Below, piece after piece: positions 51,577 through 61,626 of a stretch of 64,000 bases of DNA (its first letter is position 1; every line of letters begins with the position of its first letter). Source of the stretch: Paraburkholderia domus (GTDB lineage: Bacteria; Pseudomonadota; Gammaproteobacteria; Burkholderiales; Burkholderiaceae); assembly GCF_905220705.1 (NCBI RefSeq), contig NZ_CAJNAT010000014.1, positions 62,001-126,000 of the forward strand, in the 5' to 3' direction. The notes under the pieces were generated by a model. It worked only from the letters and a program-made list of their open reading frames with translations, did not search any database and was not told the DNA's origin. Both the position numbers and the translations under genes were made by a program.

Positions 51577-52614
51577 ATGTACAATACCACCAAACAGCCG
51601 AACGTCGACGCCGTGCCGGTCTCGAAGACACAAAGCCAGCCCCAGCGGCAATCACGGATTGAACACAAGGAGCGCATGCAGACGTTGATGCGCACCGCAG
51701 GCATGCTGCCGGTGCTGGTGCTGCTGTGCATCGGCTTCGGCCTCGTGACCGACGGGTTCTTCACCCTGCAGAACCTGTCGATCGTCACGCAGCAGGCATC
51801 GATCAACATCGTGCTCGCCGCGGGCATGACCTTCGTCATCCTGACCGGCGGCATCGATCTGTCGGTCGGCTCGGTGCTCGCCGCCGCCGCGGTCACCGCC
51901 CTGCTGGCGTCGAACATTCCCGGCTGGGGCTGGCTCGGCGTGCCCGTGGCGTTGCTGGTCGGGCTGGGCTTTGGCCTCGTCAACGGCGGCCTGATCGCCC
52001 TTCTGCGGCTGCCACCGTTCATCGTCACGCTCGGTGCGCTCACCGCCGTGCGCGGCATCGCGCGCCTGATCGGTCACGACACCACCATCTTCAATCCGCA
52101 GCTGTCGTTCGCCTTCATCGGCAACGACTCGATCCTCGGCATCCCCTGGCTCGTGGTGATCGCCGCCGTCGTGGTCGTGATCTCGTGGTTCATCCTGCGC
52201 CGCACCGTGCTCGGGTTGCGCATCTATTCGGTCGGCGGCAATCCTGAAGCTGCCCGCCTCGCGGGTATCAAGGTGTGGGGCATCCAGATCTTTGTCTATG
52301 CGGCCTCCGGTGTACTGGCCGGGCTGGGCGCGGTGATGTCCGCGGCCCGCCTGTATGCCGCCAACGGCCTGCAGCTCGGCCAGTCGTATGAGCTCGATGC
52401 CATCGCCGCGGTCATTTTGGGTGGCACCAGCTTCGTCGGCGGCGTCGGCTCGATCGTCGGCACCCTGATCGGTGCACTGATCATCGCCGTGCTCACGAAC
52501 GGACTGGTCCTGCTCGGCGTGTCCGACATCTGGCAATACATCATCAAGGGGCTCGTCATCATTGGTGCCGTCGCACTCGACCGCTACCGCCAGCGCGGTT
52601 CGGCCCGCACCTGA
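51577..52614 (+). CDS. Sugar ABC transporter permease (RbsC type)
   Basis: 345 residues with about 8-10 membrane segments. FVILTGGIDLSVGSVLAAAA and LPPFIVTLGALTAVRGIARL are hallmarks of the ribose/xylose permease family, and GGTSFVGGVGSIVGTLIGAL lies near the end. A hydrophilic N-terminal stretch of about 35 residues precedes the first segment. AGGAG lies before the ATG. Confidence 0.9.
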   Translation: MYNTTKQPNVDAVPVSKTQSQPQRQSRIEHKERMQTLMRTAGMLPVLVLLCIGFGLVTDGFFTLQNLSIVTQQASINIVLAAGMTFVILTGGIDLSVGSVLAAAAVTALLASNIPGWGWLGVPVALLVGLGFGLVNGGLIALLRLPPFIVTLGALTAVRGIARLIGHDTTIFNPQLSFAFIGNDSILGIPWLVVIAAVVVVISWFILRRTVLGLRIYSVGGNPEAARLAGIKVWGIQIFVYAASGVLAGLGAVMSAARLYAANGLQLGQSYELDAIAAVILGGTSFVGGVGSIVGTLIGALIIAVLTNGLVLLGVSDIWQYIIKGLVIIGAVALDRYRQRGSART

Positions 52615-52736
52615 CGTACCTGGTTTTGCCCTGAGCTGAAACCCCTATCCTTGCCTTGACCGTATGCAGGCGCCTGCAGGTCCGCTTACGCCCGATACAC
52701 CCGATACACACCACAAACCACCCTGGAGACACCCTC

Positions 52737-53687
52737 ATGTTCAAGCAGAAAATCGCCTTCGCCAGCATCGCTCTCGCCCTCGGCTCCGGCCTGACCGTGC
52801 CCGCAGCGCAGGCCGCCGACAAGCCGCTCACCTCCGTCGGCATCACCGTTGGATCGCTCGGCAATCCCTACTTCGTCACCATCGCCAAGGGTGCCGAAGC
52901 CAAGGCGAAGCAGATCAATCCCAACGTCAAGGTCACCACCGTGTCGGCTGACTACGACATGAACAAGCAGTTCACGCAGATCGACAACTTCATCTCCGCC
53001 CACGTCGATCTGATCCTGCTCAATGCGGCTGACCCGAAGGCGATCGAGCCGGCGGTGAGAAAGGCGCGCGCGGCCGGCATCGTGGTGGTCGCCGTCGACG
53101 TGGCCGCGGCAGGCACGGACGCCACGGTGCAGACCAACAATGTCCAGGCTGGCGAACTGTCGTGCGGGTTCATCGCCAAAAAGCTTAACGGCCACGGCAA
53201 TGTCGTCATCGAGAATGGCCCGCCGGTCTCCGCCGTGCTCGACCGCGTGAACGGCTGCAAATCGGTACTGGCCAAAAATCCCGGCATCAAGATCCTCTCG
53301 GATGACCAGGACGCCAAGGGCTCGCGCGAAGGCGGCATGAACGCGATGCAGGGCTACCTGACGCGCTTTCCGAAACTCGACGCGGTCTTCACCATCAATG
53401 ACCCGCAGGCTGTGGGTAGCGATCTGGCCGCCAAACAGCTCCATCGCAAGGACATCGTGATCACGTCCGTGGACGGCGCGCCGGACATCGAAACTGCGCT
53501 CAGGAGCGACACCCTGGTACAGGCTTCCGCCAGCCAGGATCCGTGGGCCATGGCGCAAACGGCAGTGGGCATCGGCTACGGCATCATGAACGGCAAGAAA
53601 CCCGCCAATCCGACCGTCCTGCTGCCCTCGACCCTCGTGACACGTGACAACGTGAACACCTACAAGGGCTGGTCGTCGCCACGCTGA
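52737..53687 (+). CDS. Periplasmic sugar-binding protein (RbsB-like)
   Basis: 316 residues. A signal peptide (MFKQKIAFASIALALG to AAQAA) precedes a type I periplasmic binding fold: VGITVGSLGNPYFVTIAKGA, LILLNAADPKAIEPAVRKAR and TINDPQAVGSDLAAK. CTGGAG precedes the ATG. It delivers a monosaccharide; the downstream PfkB kinase, pgi and zwf suggest fructose, glucose or a related hexose, but the sequence does not decide. Confidence 0.9.
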   Translation: MFKQKIAFASIALALGSGLTVPAAQAADKPLTSVGITVGSLGNPYFVTIAKGAEAKAKQINPNVKVTTVSADYDMNKQFTQIDNFISAHVDLILLNAADPKAIEPAVRKARAAGIVVVAVDVAAAGTDATVQTNNVQAGELSCGFIAKKLNGHGNVVIENGPPVSAVLDRVNGCKSVLAKNPGIKILSDDQDAKGSREGGMNAMQGYLTRFPKLDAVFTINDPQAVGSDLAAKQLHRKDIVITSVDGAPDIETALRSDTLVQASASQDPWAMAQTAVGIGYGIMNGKKPANPTVLLPSTLVTRDNVNTYKGWSSPR

Positions 53688-53718
53688 AGTTAAGCCGTCA
53701 ACTACGCGCTGGATAAAC

Positions 53719-55329
53719 ATGTCAAACCTCACTCAGTCGCCCGCCTGGCGGGCGCTCGCCGAACATCGCGAGAGCATGGCGCACGCGTCGATAGGCGATC
53801 TTTTTGCACAGGATAACGAACGTTTCCAGCGACTCTCACTGGAAGCCGCCGGCGTCTACGTCGACTACTCCAAGAACCTGATCACGACGGGCACGCTCGA
53901 TCGCCTGAACGCGCTTGCGCGCCAGGCGGGCGTGGAAGAGCGACGTCGCGCCATGTTTGCTGGTGAGCGCATCAATACCACCGAGGACCGGCCGGTGCTG
54001 CACGTCGCGCTGCGCGAGCGCACCGGCACGCCGATTCTGGTGGACGGCAAGGACGTCGTCCCGGAAGTGTCTGCGGTTCTTGCGAAGATGGGGCGTTTTG
54101 TCGACGCCGTCCAGGAAGGCGCATGGCGCGGCTATACGGGCCGAGCGATCACCGACGTGGTCAACATCGGCATTGGCGGCTCGGATCTGGGCCCGCGCAT
54201 GGTCTGCGAAGCTTTGAAACCGTATGCGTGCACAGGACTGACGATGCACTTCGTGTCCAATGTGGATGGCGCGGAAATTGCCGAAGTGCTGCAGGTCGTC
54301 GATCTCGAGACGACGCTCTTCGTGATTTCGTCGAAGACCTTCACCACACGGGAGACCCTGGCCAATGCACGCACCGCGCGCTGCTGGCTGTTAAGCACTG
54401 GCGCGCCCGAATCAGCCGTAGCGAAACACTTCGTTGCAGTCTCGACGCATGCTGAAGCGGTCGCAGCGTTCGGCATCGATCCTGACAACATGTTCGAATT
54501 CTGGGACTGGGTGGGCGGCAGGTACTCGCTCTGGTCCGCCATCGGACTGCCCATTGCGCTCCAGATCGGCATGGACGCGTTCGAGGCGCTGCTGGCCGGT
54601 GCCCACGCGATGGACCGGCACTTTAGCGAAGCGCCCCTGGAGCGGAACCTGCCGGTCCTGCTTGCCTTGATCGGCATCTGGCACACCAATTTCCTGGGGG
54701 CAACCAGTCACCTGATCGCCCCATACGACCAGTACCTGCACCGCCTCCCCGCGTATCTGCAGCAACTCGATATGGAAAGCAACGGCAAGTCCGTCACGCT
54801 GTCGGGCGAACGCGTCGACTATGCGACCGGGCCGGTCATCTGGGGAGAACCCGGCACCAACGGCCAGCATGCCTTTTTTCAGTTACTGCACCAGGGCAGC
54901 GCCGTGATTCCGGCGGACGTGATTGCCTGCATGCAGCCTCATCATCCGCTGGACGTTCATCACGACATCCTGCTCGCCAATTGCTTTGCCCAGACTGAGG
55001 CGCTGATGAACGGCTCGCAGGCTGCAAGTGAGCCGCACCGCACTTTCGACGGCAACCGCCCGACCAATACGATCCTCCTGGACAAGCTCGATCCGGCCTC
55101 GCTCGGCGCCCTGCTCGCGTTGTACGAACACAAGGTGTTCGTACAAGGGGTGATCTGGAACATCAATTCATTCGACCAATGGGGTGTGGAACTCGGCAAG
55201 CGGCTGGCCGTGACGATCGAGAGCGAAATCAACCAGCCGGGCGTGGTAAACGCCCACGACAGTTCCACCAACGGTCTGATCAACCGCTTCAAGCAGCGGC
55301 GCAAGCAACAGGCTGAATCGGCAATTTGA
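53719..55329 (+). CDS. pgi: Glucose-6-phosphate isomerase
   Basis: 536 residues. IGIGGSDLGPRMVCEALKPY, WGEPGTNGQHAFFQLLHQGS and FDQWGVELGKRLA are the PGI active-site and signature segments, including the catalytic Glu and His regions. It converts fructose 6-phosphate and glucose 6-phosphate. Together with the kinase and zwf next door it channels hexose into glucose 6-phosphate oxidation (Entner-Doudoroff or pentose phosphate routes). Confidence 0.93.
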   Translation: MSNLTQSPAWRALAEHRESMAHASIGDLFAQDNERFQRLSLEAAGVYVDYSKNLITTGTLDRLNALARQAGVEERRRAMFAGERINTTEDRPVLHVALRERTGTPILVDGKDVVPEVSAVLAKMGRFVDAVQEGAWRGYTGRAITDVVNIGIGGSDLGPRMVCEALKPYACTGLTMHFVSNVDGAEIAEVLQVVDLETTLFVISSKTFTTRETLANARTARCWLLSTGAPESAVAKHFVAVSTHAEAVAAFGIDPDNMFEFWDWVGGRYSLWSAIGLPIALQIGMDAFEALLAGAHAMDRHFSEAPLERNLPVLLALIGIWHTNFLGATSHLIAPYDQYLHRLPAYLQQLDMESNGKSVTLSGERVDYATGPVIWGEPGTNGQHAFFQLLHQGSAVIPADVIACMQPHHPLDVHHDILLANCFAQTEALMNGSQAASEPHRTFDGNRPTNTILLDKLDPASLGALLALYEHKVFVQGVIWNINSFDQWGVELGKRLAVTIESEINQPGVVNAHDSSTNGLINRFKQRRKQQAESAI

Positions 55330-55345
55330 GTCAATTGGAAAGACG

Positions 55346-56278
55346 ATGAACCTCCCCAAACTGATCGTGTTCGGCGAAGCGCTGACCGACTTTATCCGCG
55401 AAGACCGCCAGCGCTGGCGCAGCACGCCTGGTGGCTCGTGCTGGAACGTTGCCCGCGTCGGCGCCCGTCTCGGCGTGCCCACCGGCTTCGCCGGCACCGT
55501 CAGCCACGACACCTTCGGCGACGAGTTGATGCAGCAAAGCGCGCGGGCTGGGCTCGACATGCGCTTCACCCGTCAGGTCGAGCGCGCGCCGTTTTTCGCC
55601 ATGGTGGTCTCGAAGCATCCGCCGCAATATTTCTTTATCGGCGACAACAGCGCCGACCTCGCTTTCGATGTCAAAGCCATGCCCTCCGGCTGGCTGGAGG
55701 CGGCCCGGATCGTTCACTTCGGCTCGCTTAGCCTCGTCCGGCAGCCGCTCGCCGCGCACCTGCTGGAGATCGCAGAGGCCGCCCACGCCGCCGGCAAGCA
55801 GATCTCATTCGATCCAAACTACCGCGATCTGATGGCCGGCCCTGCCTATCGGAACACACTGCGCCGCATGGCCGGACTGGCCAGCTATATCAAGGTCTCC
55901 GACGAGGATCTGCGGGGCCTGTTCCCCGAACTGGACGAAGCCTCGGCTCTGGCCCAGCTTCGCGAATGGGCGCCGGCCGCGGCCATTCTCGTGACGCGTG
56001 GCGCCGCGGGCATGCAACTGTTCACGGCGCAGGAGGTGCTGTTTCAGCCGGCCTTCGCCGCCGAAGTAGTCGACACCGTCGGCTGCGGCGACGCCTGCGT
56101 CGGCGGATGGATGGCGAGCCTGCTCACCCGCCCCGATGCGCCACTGGCTTCCCATCTCCAGTTTTCCGCCGCCTGCGCAGCGGTAACGTGCGCGCAGCAA
56201 GGGGCCTATGCCCCGCGGTCGGACGATGTGACGGCGCTGCTCGGTTCCGAAAGTCCCAGTATCGATTTCCATCACTGA
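55346..56278 (+). CDS. PfkB-family sugar kinase (fructokinase-like)
   Basis: 310 residues. The N-terminal GGSCWNVARVGARLGVPTGF and C-terminal DTVGCGDACVGGWMASLLTR with the catalytic aspartate are the PfkB signatures; the second has Cys in place of the more common Ala in G-A-G-D. It phosphorylates an imported hexose, with fructose the most likely given adjacent pgi. It is 16 bases downstream of pgi. Confidence 0.85.
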   Translation: MNLPKLIVFGEALTDFIREDRQRWRSTPGGSCWNVARVGARLGVPTGFAGTVSHDTFGDELMQQSARAGLDMRFTRQVERAPFFAMVVSKHPPQYFFIGDNSADLAFDVKAMPSGWLEAARIVHFGSLSLVRQPLAAHLLEIAEAAHAAGKQISFDPNYRDLMAGPAYRNTLRRMAGLASYIKVSDEDLRGLFPELDEASALAQLREWAPAAAILVTRGAAGMQLFTAQEVLFQPAFAAEVVDTVGCGDACVGGWMASLLTRPDAPLASHLQFSAACAAVTCAQQGAYAPRSDDVTALLGSESPSIDFHH

Positions 56279-56283
56279 CTGCC

Positions 56284-57765
56284 ATGACGAAACCTTCTCC
56301 CCGCGAGCTGGACCACCCCCCATTCGCCTTCGTCCTGTTCGGCGGAACGGGCGATCTGGCGATGCGCAAGATCTTGCCCGCGCTTTATGCGGCGCACCGC
56401 GACGGCCTGCTCGCGCCAGATGGCAGAATCGTCTCCGTCGCGCAGACGGCACTGGATACCGGCAGCTATCTGCGATGGGTCGACGAGCACGTGAAGCCCC
56501 ACATCCCGGGAACAGCGATCGACGATTCAGTGTGGCGAAGCTTTCGCGAGCGCATCGCCTACGTCGCGCTCGACGCCAGTCAGCCCGAAGCCTTCTTCTC
56601 GCTGGGCGATACGCTCGGCGCGGGACACGGCAGACGCATTTTCTATCTGGCAACCGGGCCTGCGCTGTTCGTGCCGATCTGCCGCGCCCTGGCGTCGGCT
56701 GGGCTCACCGAAGGCTCCCGCGTCGTTCTGGAAAAACCGCTTGGCTACGATCTGGAATCGTCCAACGCGATCAACGATGCAGTCGGCCAGATCTTCAAAG
56801 AAGACCAGATCTACCGGATCGATCACTACCTCGGCAAGGAAGCGGTACAAAACCTGCTCGCGCTGCGCTTTGGTAATTCGTTGTTCGAACCATTGTGGCG
56901 CCGCGAATGGGTCGAGAGCATTCAGATCACCGTAGCCGAGGAACTGGGTGTCGAAGGCCGCGGCAACTTCTACGACCAGACGGGTGCGCTGCGCGATATG
57001 GTGCAGAACCATCTGCTGCAACTGCTCTCCATTATCGCGATGGAGCCGCCGCAGTCGATGGACGCGGATGCGGTGCGTGACGAGAAGCTGCGCGTGCTGC
57101 GGGCGCTCAAACCGGTGCTGGGCGAGGAAATCAGGCAAAGCGTGGTCCGCGGCCAATACCACGCTGGCGCCATCAAGGACACAACGGTATCCGCTTATCA
57201 CGCAGAGCCCGGTGTCCGGCAAGGCAGTACGACCGAGACTTTCGTCGCGTTGAAAGTGGAGGTGGAAAACTGGCGCTGGGCCGGTGTGCCGTTTTTTCTA
57301 CGCACCGGCAAGCGGCTCGCGGGCCGTATTGCCGAGATTGTCGTCAACTTCAAGCCAGTGCCGCACTCCGCGTTGGGAGCAATGGCCTTGCGTCCCGGTT
57401 CGAACCGGCTGACGATCCGTTTGCAGCCGAACGAATCGATTCGGCTCAGTGCGCTTGCCAAGCAGCCTGGCATGGGAATGACCCTGCAAGGCGTGCATCT
57501 CGATCTCGCCTTCGATCAATTCTTCCAGCAAGGCCGCATGGAGGCCTATCAGCGTCTGTTGCTCGATGTAATAGCGGGGCGGCTCGCCCTCTTCGTGCGG
57601 CGCGACGAACAGGAGGCGGCATGGCGCTGGGTCGCGCCGATCATCGAAGACTGGGCCACGCAGGGAAACCTTCCGAAACCTTACGCGTCCGGTACGTGGG
57701 GCCCGGCGGCGGCCAGCGCGCTGCTCGCGCGGCACAACACCTGCTGGCAGGAAGAAGAAAACTGA
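56284..57765 (+). CDS. zwf: Glucose-6-phosphate 1-dehydrogenase
   Basis: 493 residues. The nucleotide-binding FVLFGGTGDLAMRKILPALY and the active-site signature RIDHYLGKEAVQNLLALRFG are present, with VVLEKPLGYDLESS before it. It oxidises glucose 6-phosphate to 6-phosphogluconolactone. The ATG at 56284 is 5 bases after the kinase stop; the long upstream frame lies in the kinase gene. No pgl, edd or eda follow. Confidence 0.92.
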   Translation: MTKPSPRELDHPPFAFVLFGGTGDLAMRKILPALYAAHRDGLLAPDGRIVSVAQTALDTGSYLRWVDEHVKPHIPGTAIDDSVWRSFRERIAYVALDASQPEAFFSLGDTLGAGHGRRIFYLATGPALFVPICRALASAGLTEGSRVVLEKPLGYDLESSNAINDAVGQIFKEDQIYRIDHYLGKEAVQNLLALRFGNSLFEPLWRREWVESIQITVAEELGVEGRGNFYDQTGALRDMVQNHLLQLLSIIAMEPPQSMDADAVRDEKLRVLRALKPVLGEEIRQSVVRGQYHAGAIKDTTVSAYHAEPGVRQGSTTETFVALKVEVENWRWAGVPFFLRTGKRLAGRIAEIVVNFKPVPHSALGAMALRPGSNRLTIRLQPNESIRLSALAKQPGMGMTLQGVHLDLAFDQFFQQGRMEAYQRLLLDVIAGRLALFVRRDEQEAAWRWVAPIIEDWATQGNLPKPYASGTWGPAAASALLARHNTCWQEEEN

Positions 57766-57940
57766 GCACCGACTGGACTTTTCGTGGCTGAGATCGCTCA
57801 GGCGCCCCTCGGCCACGAGCACTCGATCAACCAGATCATGACGCGCTTATTCCGTAGTACGAGCTATACGGCATGACGCGCCGCTCTCGGCCCGGGCAAC
57901 GAAGTGCGGCGCCATACCATTTTCTTTTAAGAAGACAACA

Positions 57941-58969
57941 ATGAATGAAATCTGGCACCTTGAATGGCCTCATGGCTCCCTTGACGTTCACGCCAGAGGC
58001 GGGATGCTCAGCGGCGTTTCGCTAACGAGCGGCAGCCGGCACGTCCAGCCGTTTTACGAAGCCCCGTGGCTCGCCGACGGGACGCCCGAACAGGCGGGAC
58101 TACTCGGCCAGCTCAGAAGCGAATTTCCATGCGTTCCTTTTGGGGTGCCGTATTCTCCGGAAACCGTCGTGGAAAGCTGGCAGGAGAGTCTCGCCACGTC
58201 AGTCGACAAAGATGATCACCCGTTAGATGCGAGCGACGACCTGCTGCATGGTTATGCCTGTGTGGGTGAATGGTCACTCGTGCGACAGACAGATCTCGCG
58301 ATCGAGATCGCGCTCGAGTATCCGTCCACCTCGTCGATTGCTCGCGTTGTCCGCGCGATTCGCGCCGACCCCGATGGCCCCGCAATCGACTTCTCCGTAA
58401 CGGTTGAGGCTCGCCAGAAGACGCGCCGTCCGATTGGCCTGCACCCCAATCTTGCGCTGCCGTCGATGACCGGAGCGCTCCAGATCTACCCGGGCACGTT
58501 TCGCTTTGGTGTCGTTCACCCGGCCGGCCCCGAACCAGGTGTGTCTCGTGCCGACCCGGGCGCGGTCTTCGACAAACTCGATAACGTACCGCTGCATGCC
58601 GGAGGAACAGCCGCGTTTGATCGTTTTCCTCTCGCTCACGATACGGAGGAAATCATTCAGCTCTGCGGAGTCGACGGGTCCGTCATCCTGACGAATGACG
58701 AGTCCCGGGTTGCATATCGGCTGACCTGGGACGCCTCCGTACTCCCATCGCTTCTGCTGTGGATCAGCAATCGCGGCCGCACCCACAGCCCCTGGAACGG
58801 CCGCAACCTCTGCCTGGGCGTCGAGCCGGTGGCGAGCGCGTTTGAACTCGGCTGTCGTCCCTCGCTCGCGGCGAACCCGATCAATGCAAGAGAGGTTCCA
58901 ACCGCGATATCGCTCAATCCGGATCAGCCGGTTGAAATTGCTTACCGATTCGAGGTCGTGACCCAATGA
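57941..58969 (+). CDS. Aldose 1-epimerase-like protein
   Basis: 342 residues of the galactose mutarotase-like beta-sandwich. HGYACVGEWSLV, RPIGLHPNLALPS and LCLGVEPVASAFELG place the usual His and Glu segments. It interconverts sugar anomers, which suits a sugar uptake operon. A gap of 175 bases after zwf with no recognisable element suggests its own promoter or a spaced operon. Confidence 0.75.
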   Translation: MNEIWHLEWPHGSLDVHARGGMLSGVSLTSGSRHVQPFYEAPWLADGTPEQAGLLGQLRSEFPCVPFGVPYSPETVVESWQESLATSVDKDDHPLDASDDLLHGYACVGEWSLVRQTDLAIEIALEYPSTSSIARVVRAIRADPDGPAIDFSVTVEARQKTRRPIGLHPNLALPSMTGALQIYPGTFRFGVVHPAGPEPGVSRADPGAVFDKLDNVPLHAGGTAAFDRFPLAHDTEEIIQLCGVDGSVILTNDESRVAYRLTWDASVLPSLLLWISNRGRTHSPWNGRNLCLGVEPVASAFELGCRPSLAANPINAREVPTAISLNPDQPVEIAYRFEVVTQ

Positions 58970-59180
58970 ATGCGAGCCATGCATGTGCGGGGGTGCCGGC
59001 TGCCTGAACCCGCGCCAGGCGTGTCTGGCGGAATTCAGCCGCGTTTTTCAGCACTTCGTGCGCGCGCATGCTCCTTGACCGAAACCAGCGCCAACCTGCA
59101 CGTTGCGCTTTACGCAGCGCGCCTTGAACGTTTTGATTCGCCACGACTGCCTTAATGTCACCCCCTCCTTCGGAGACCTC

Positions 59181-60818
59181 ATGACGACCGACCACAATTC
59201 GCGACTCGCCCAGCACTTCCCTACGCCCGACGAGATTCCGGCGGAACGCTGTCTCACCACTCCGGTTCACCAGCGCGGTTTCCTGATCGGCGGCCAGATG
59301 CTCGTATGGGACGGCCCCTGTAAAACCGTGCTGTCGCCAGTCTGCACCCGCGACCCGGCGACCGGTGACGTGAGCCAGGTCGCGATTGGCAGCTACCCGC
59401 TGATGGGCGAGGCGCAGAGCGACGCGGCTCTGGATGCCGCGGTCGCCGCGTACGACAACGGCCGGGGCCAATGGCCGACGATGACCGTCGCCAGCCGTAT
59501 CGCCTGTATGCAAACGTTCGTGAGAGGCATGGTCGAGCGCCGCGAGGCGATCGTGAACCTCCTCATGTGGGAAATCGGCAAGAGCCTCGCCGACTCGCGC
59601 AAGGAATTCGACCGCACCATCGAGTACATCCAGGCCACGATCGAGGCCCTGAAGGACATGGACAACGGCCATTCGCGCTTCATGGTGGTCGAGGGCACCA
59701 TTGGCCAGGTCCGCCGCACGCCGCTAGGCGTGGTGCTGTGCATGGGGCCCTACAACTATCCGCTAAACGAAACGTTCTGCACGCTGATCCCGGCGTTGCT
59801 CATGGGCAATACGGTGGTCCTCAAGCCACCACAATATGGCACCCTGCTGTTCGAGCCGCTGCTCGACGTGTTTCGGGATGCGTTCCCGCCCGGCGTGGTC
59901 AACACCATCTACGCACCGGGTCAACTGGTGGTGCCGCGCATGCTGGCCTCGGGCAAGGTCAACGTGCTGGCATTGATCGGCTCGAGCCGCGTGGCAGACC
60001 ATCTGAAAAAGCAGCACCCCAAATCTCACCGCCTGCGTGCCGTGCTGGGACTGGACGCGAAGAATGCGGCCATCGTGCTGCCCGACGCTGACCTGGATCT
60101 CGCCGTCAAGGAGTGCCTGCTCGGCGCACTGTCGTTCAATGGGCAGCGCTGCACGGCCCTCAAGATGCTGATCGTGCACAGCAGTATCGTCGACGCGTTC
60201 CTTGAACGCTTCACGGCTGAACTGGCGCGGCTCAAGATGGGCATGCCCTGGGAGGCCGGCGTGCAGATCACCCCGCTGCCCGGGCCGCATCGCACCGCCT
60301 ACATGACGGAAGCGATCGAAGATGCCAGGGCCAAGGGTGCGCGCGTCGTCAACGAGGGCGGCGGCGCCTTTTGCGACACGCTGTTCAACCCTGCTGTCGT
60401 CTACCCCGTGAAGGAGGGGATGACGTTGTACCGCGAGGAGCAGTTCGGTCCGGTCGTCCCGGTGATGAGCTTCGACGCCGTGGAAGAGGCACTTGACTAC
60501 GTGATCACCTCGGATCACGGGCAACAGGTAAGCATCTTCGGAACCGACGCCGCGCAGATCGGTGCGCTGGTGGATCCGCTGGCCAACCAGGTCTGCCGCG
60601 TGAACATTAACTGCCAGTGTCAGCGCGGGCCGGACGTGTTCCCGTTCGCCGGGCGCAAGGATTCCGCCGAGGGCACGCTGTCGGTCAGCGACGCGCTGCG
60701 CGCGTTCTCGATCCGCTCGATGGTGGCCACGAAACAGACCGAGCCGAACAAGGAACTGCTCAATACCATCGTGCGCGAGCATCAATCAAAGTTCATCAAT
60801 ACAGACTTTATCCTTTGA
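59181..60818 (+). CDS. gapN: NADP-dependent non-phosphorylating glyceraldehyde-3-phosphate dehydrogenase
   Basis: 545 residues of the aldehyde dehydrogenase superfamily, GapN branch. The catalytic cysteine lies in SFNGQRCTALKML; LGVVLCMGPYNYPLNETFC and VLGLDAKNAAIVLPDADLDL are typical. It oxidises glyceraldehyde 3-phosphate to 3-phosphoglycerate with NADPH formation, bypassing an ATP step. CGGAGA at 59171-59176 supports ATG 59181. The 211 bases before it (58970-59180) hold no gene I can support. Confidence 0.85.
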   Translation: MTTDHNSRLAQHFPTPDEIPAERCLTTPVHQRGFLIGGQMLVWDGPCKTVLSPVCTRDPATGDVSQVAIGSYPLMGEAQSDAALDAAVAAYDNGRGQWPTMTVASRIACMQTFVRGMVERREAIVNLLMWEIGKSLADSRKEFDRTIEYIQATIEALKDMDNGHSRFMVVEGTIGQVRRTPLGVVLCMGPYNYPLNETFCTLIPALLMGNTVVLKPPQYGTLLFEPLLDVFRDAFPPGVVNTIYAPGQLVVPRMLASGKVNVLALIGSSRVADHLKKQHPKSHRLRAVLGLDAKNAAIVLPDADLDLAVKECLLGALSFNGQRCTALKMLIVHSSIVDAFLERFTAELARLKMGMPWEAGVQITPLPGPHRTAYMTEAIEDARAKGARVVNEGGGAFCDTLFNPAVVYPVKEGMTLYREEQFGPVVPVMSFDAVEEALDYVITSDHGQQVSIFGTDAAQIGALVDPLANQVCRVNINCQCQRGPDVFPFAGRKDSAEGTLSVSDALRAFSIRSMVATKQTEPNKELLNTIVREHQSKFINTDFIL

Positions 60819-60829
60819 GCGGAACGAAT

Positions 60830-61085
60830 ATGATGCGTCGAAAACGTAACGCCAGGATCGTCGCTACACTCGGGCCATCGAGCTCCGACCTGACCACGGT
60901 GCGCGCCCTCTTCGACGCCGGGGCCGACGTGTTCCGGCTTAACTTCAGCCACGGTACGCACCCCCCGGCGCCAGGAGCGGCTCGAGATCATCCGCGGCTT
61001 GGAGCGGGACACCGGGCGGCCCATCGACGTGCCGCTCGATCTCCAGGGCCCGAAGCTGCGCCTCGAGTTCCGCACTCAAGGAATA
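60830..61085 (+). pseudogene. pyk: Pyruvate kinase, 5' fragment with frameshift
   Basis: MRRKRNARIVATLGPSSSDL and GADVFRLNFSHGTH are the start of pyruvate kinase. At a run of C (60961-60966) the frame changes, and the other frame continues RQERLEIIRGLERDTG and LDLQGPKLRLEF. Similarity ends near 61085, about 85 of some 480 residues. The truncated gene follows gapN by 11 bases, so the operon once ended in a full pyk. Confidence 0.8.
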
Positions 61086-61186
61086 ACCGCTTACGGGCGA
61101 AGCTCCAACGCAATGCACCCTTCGAGATGCGCGCTTAGACCAGCGACGTTTGCCAACAGGCATTCGACTCGCATGAAGGTAGTGGT

Positions 61187-61441
61187 CTACGATGGCTCTT
61201 CGCCCCGAACCGGGGAAGGGAGAGACTCAAGCAGTCTCACAAGCCTTGCCTGCTGCTGCGCAGTCAGCCCTCGTGTAGCACTCACCTGCTGAACACGTGT
61301 GCGCCAGTAGGTCCGGCTGAACAGTGAATCTGCGCCGTCGGCTGACAGGATCCGTTCGAGATGTGAAATCGCATCCTCGGCAGTTCGGGGCGTATAAGGG
61401 CTCTCCATGTCTCCGGGCCCTTTTTTGATTGTTGTTTTCAT
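61187..61441 (-). CDS. Conserved small hypothetical protein
   Basis: 84 residues. SLFSRTYWRTRVQQVSATRG followed by LTAQQQARLVRLLESL resembles small helical proteins seen in Burkholderiaceae, of unknown function. GAGAGAAG lies before ATG 61441; an internal ATG at 61408 is possible. It is convergent with the pyk fragment. Confidence 0.5.
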   Translation of the reverse strand: MKTTIKKGPGDMESPYTPRTAEDAISHLERILSADGADSLFSRTYWRTRVQQVSATRGLTAQQQARLVRLLESLPSPVRGEEPS

Positions 61442-61626
61442 CCACTTCTCTCGTGTGCTGCGGTTACCGACTAAGTCCGGTCCGTTCGTCAGGCTTCAGT
61501 TGAGCCTGTCCCTGCAAAATGCGGGCGTACCCTCGCTGAACAGCGCCCATGCGCACCCCGGAACCGCGACGCGCCCCGGCCGACGCCTAGATGCGACCCG
61601 TTGCACGCATACGGCACCGGGAATGT

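Noticed and set aside
52686..53732. 348-codon open frame on the minus strand
   Set aside because: Opposite the sugar-binding protein gene, whose signal peptide and fold motifs are clear.
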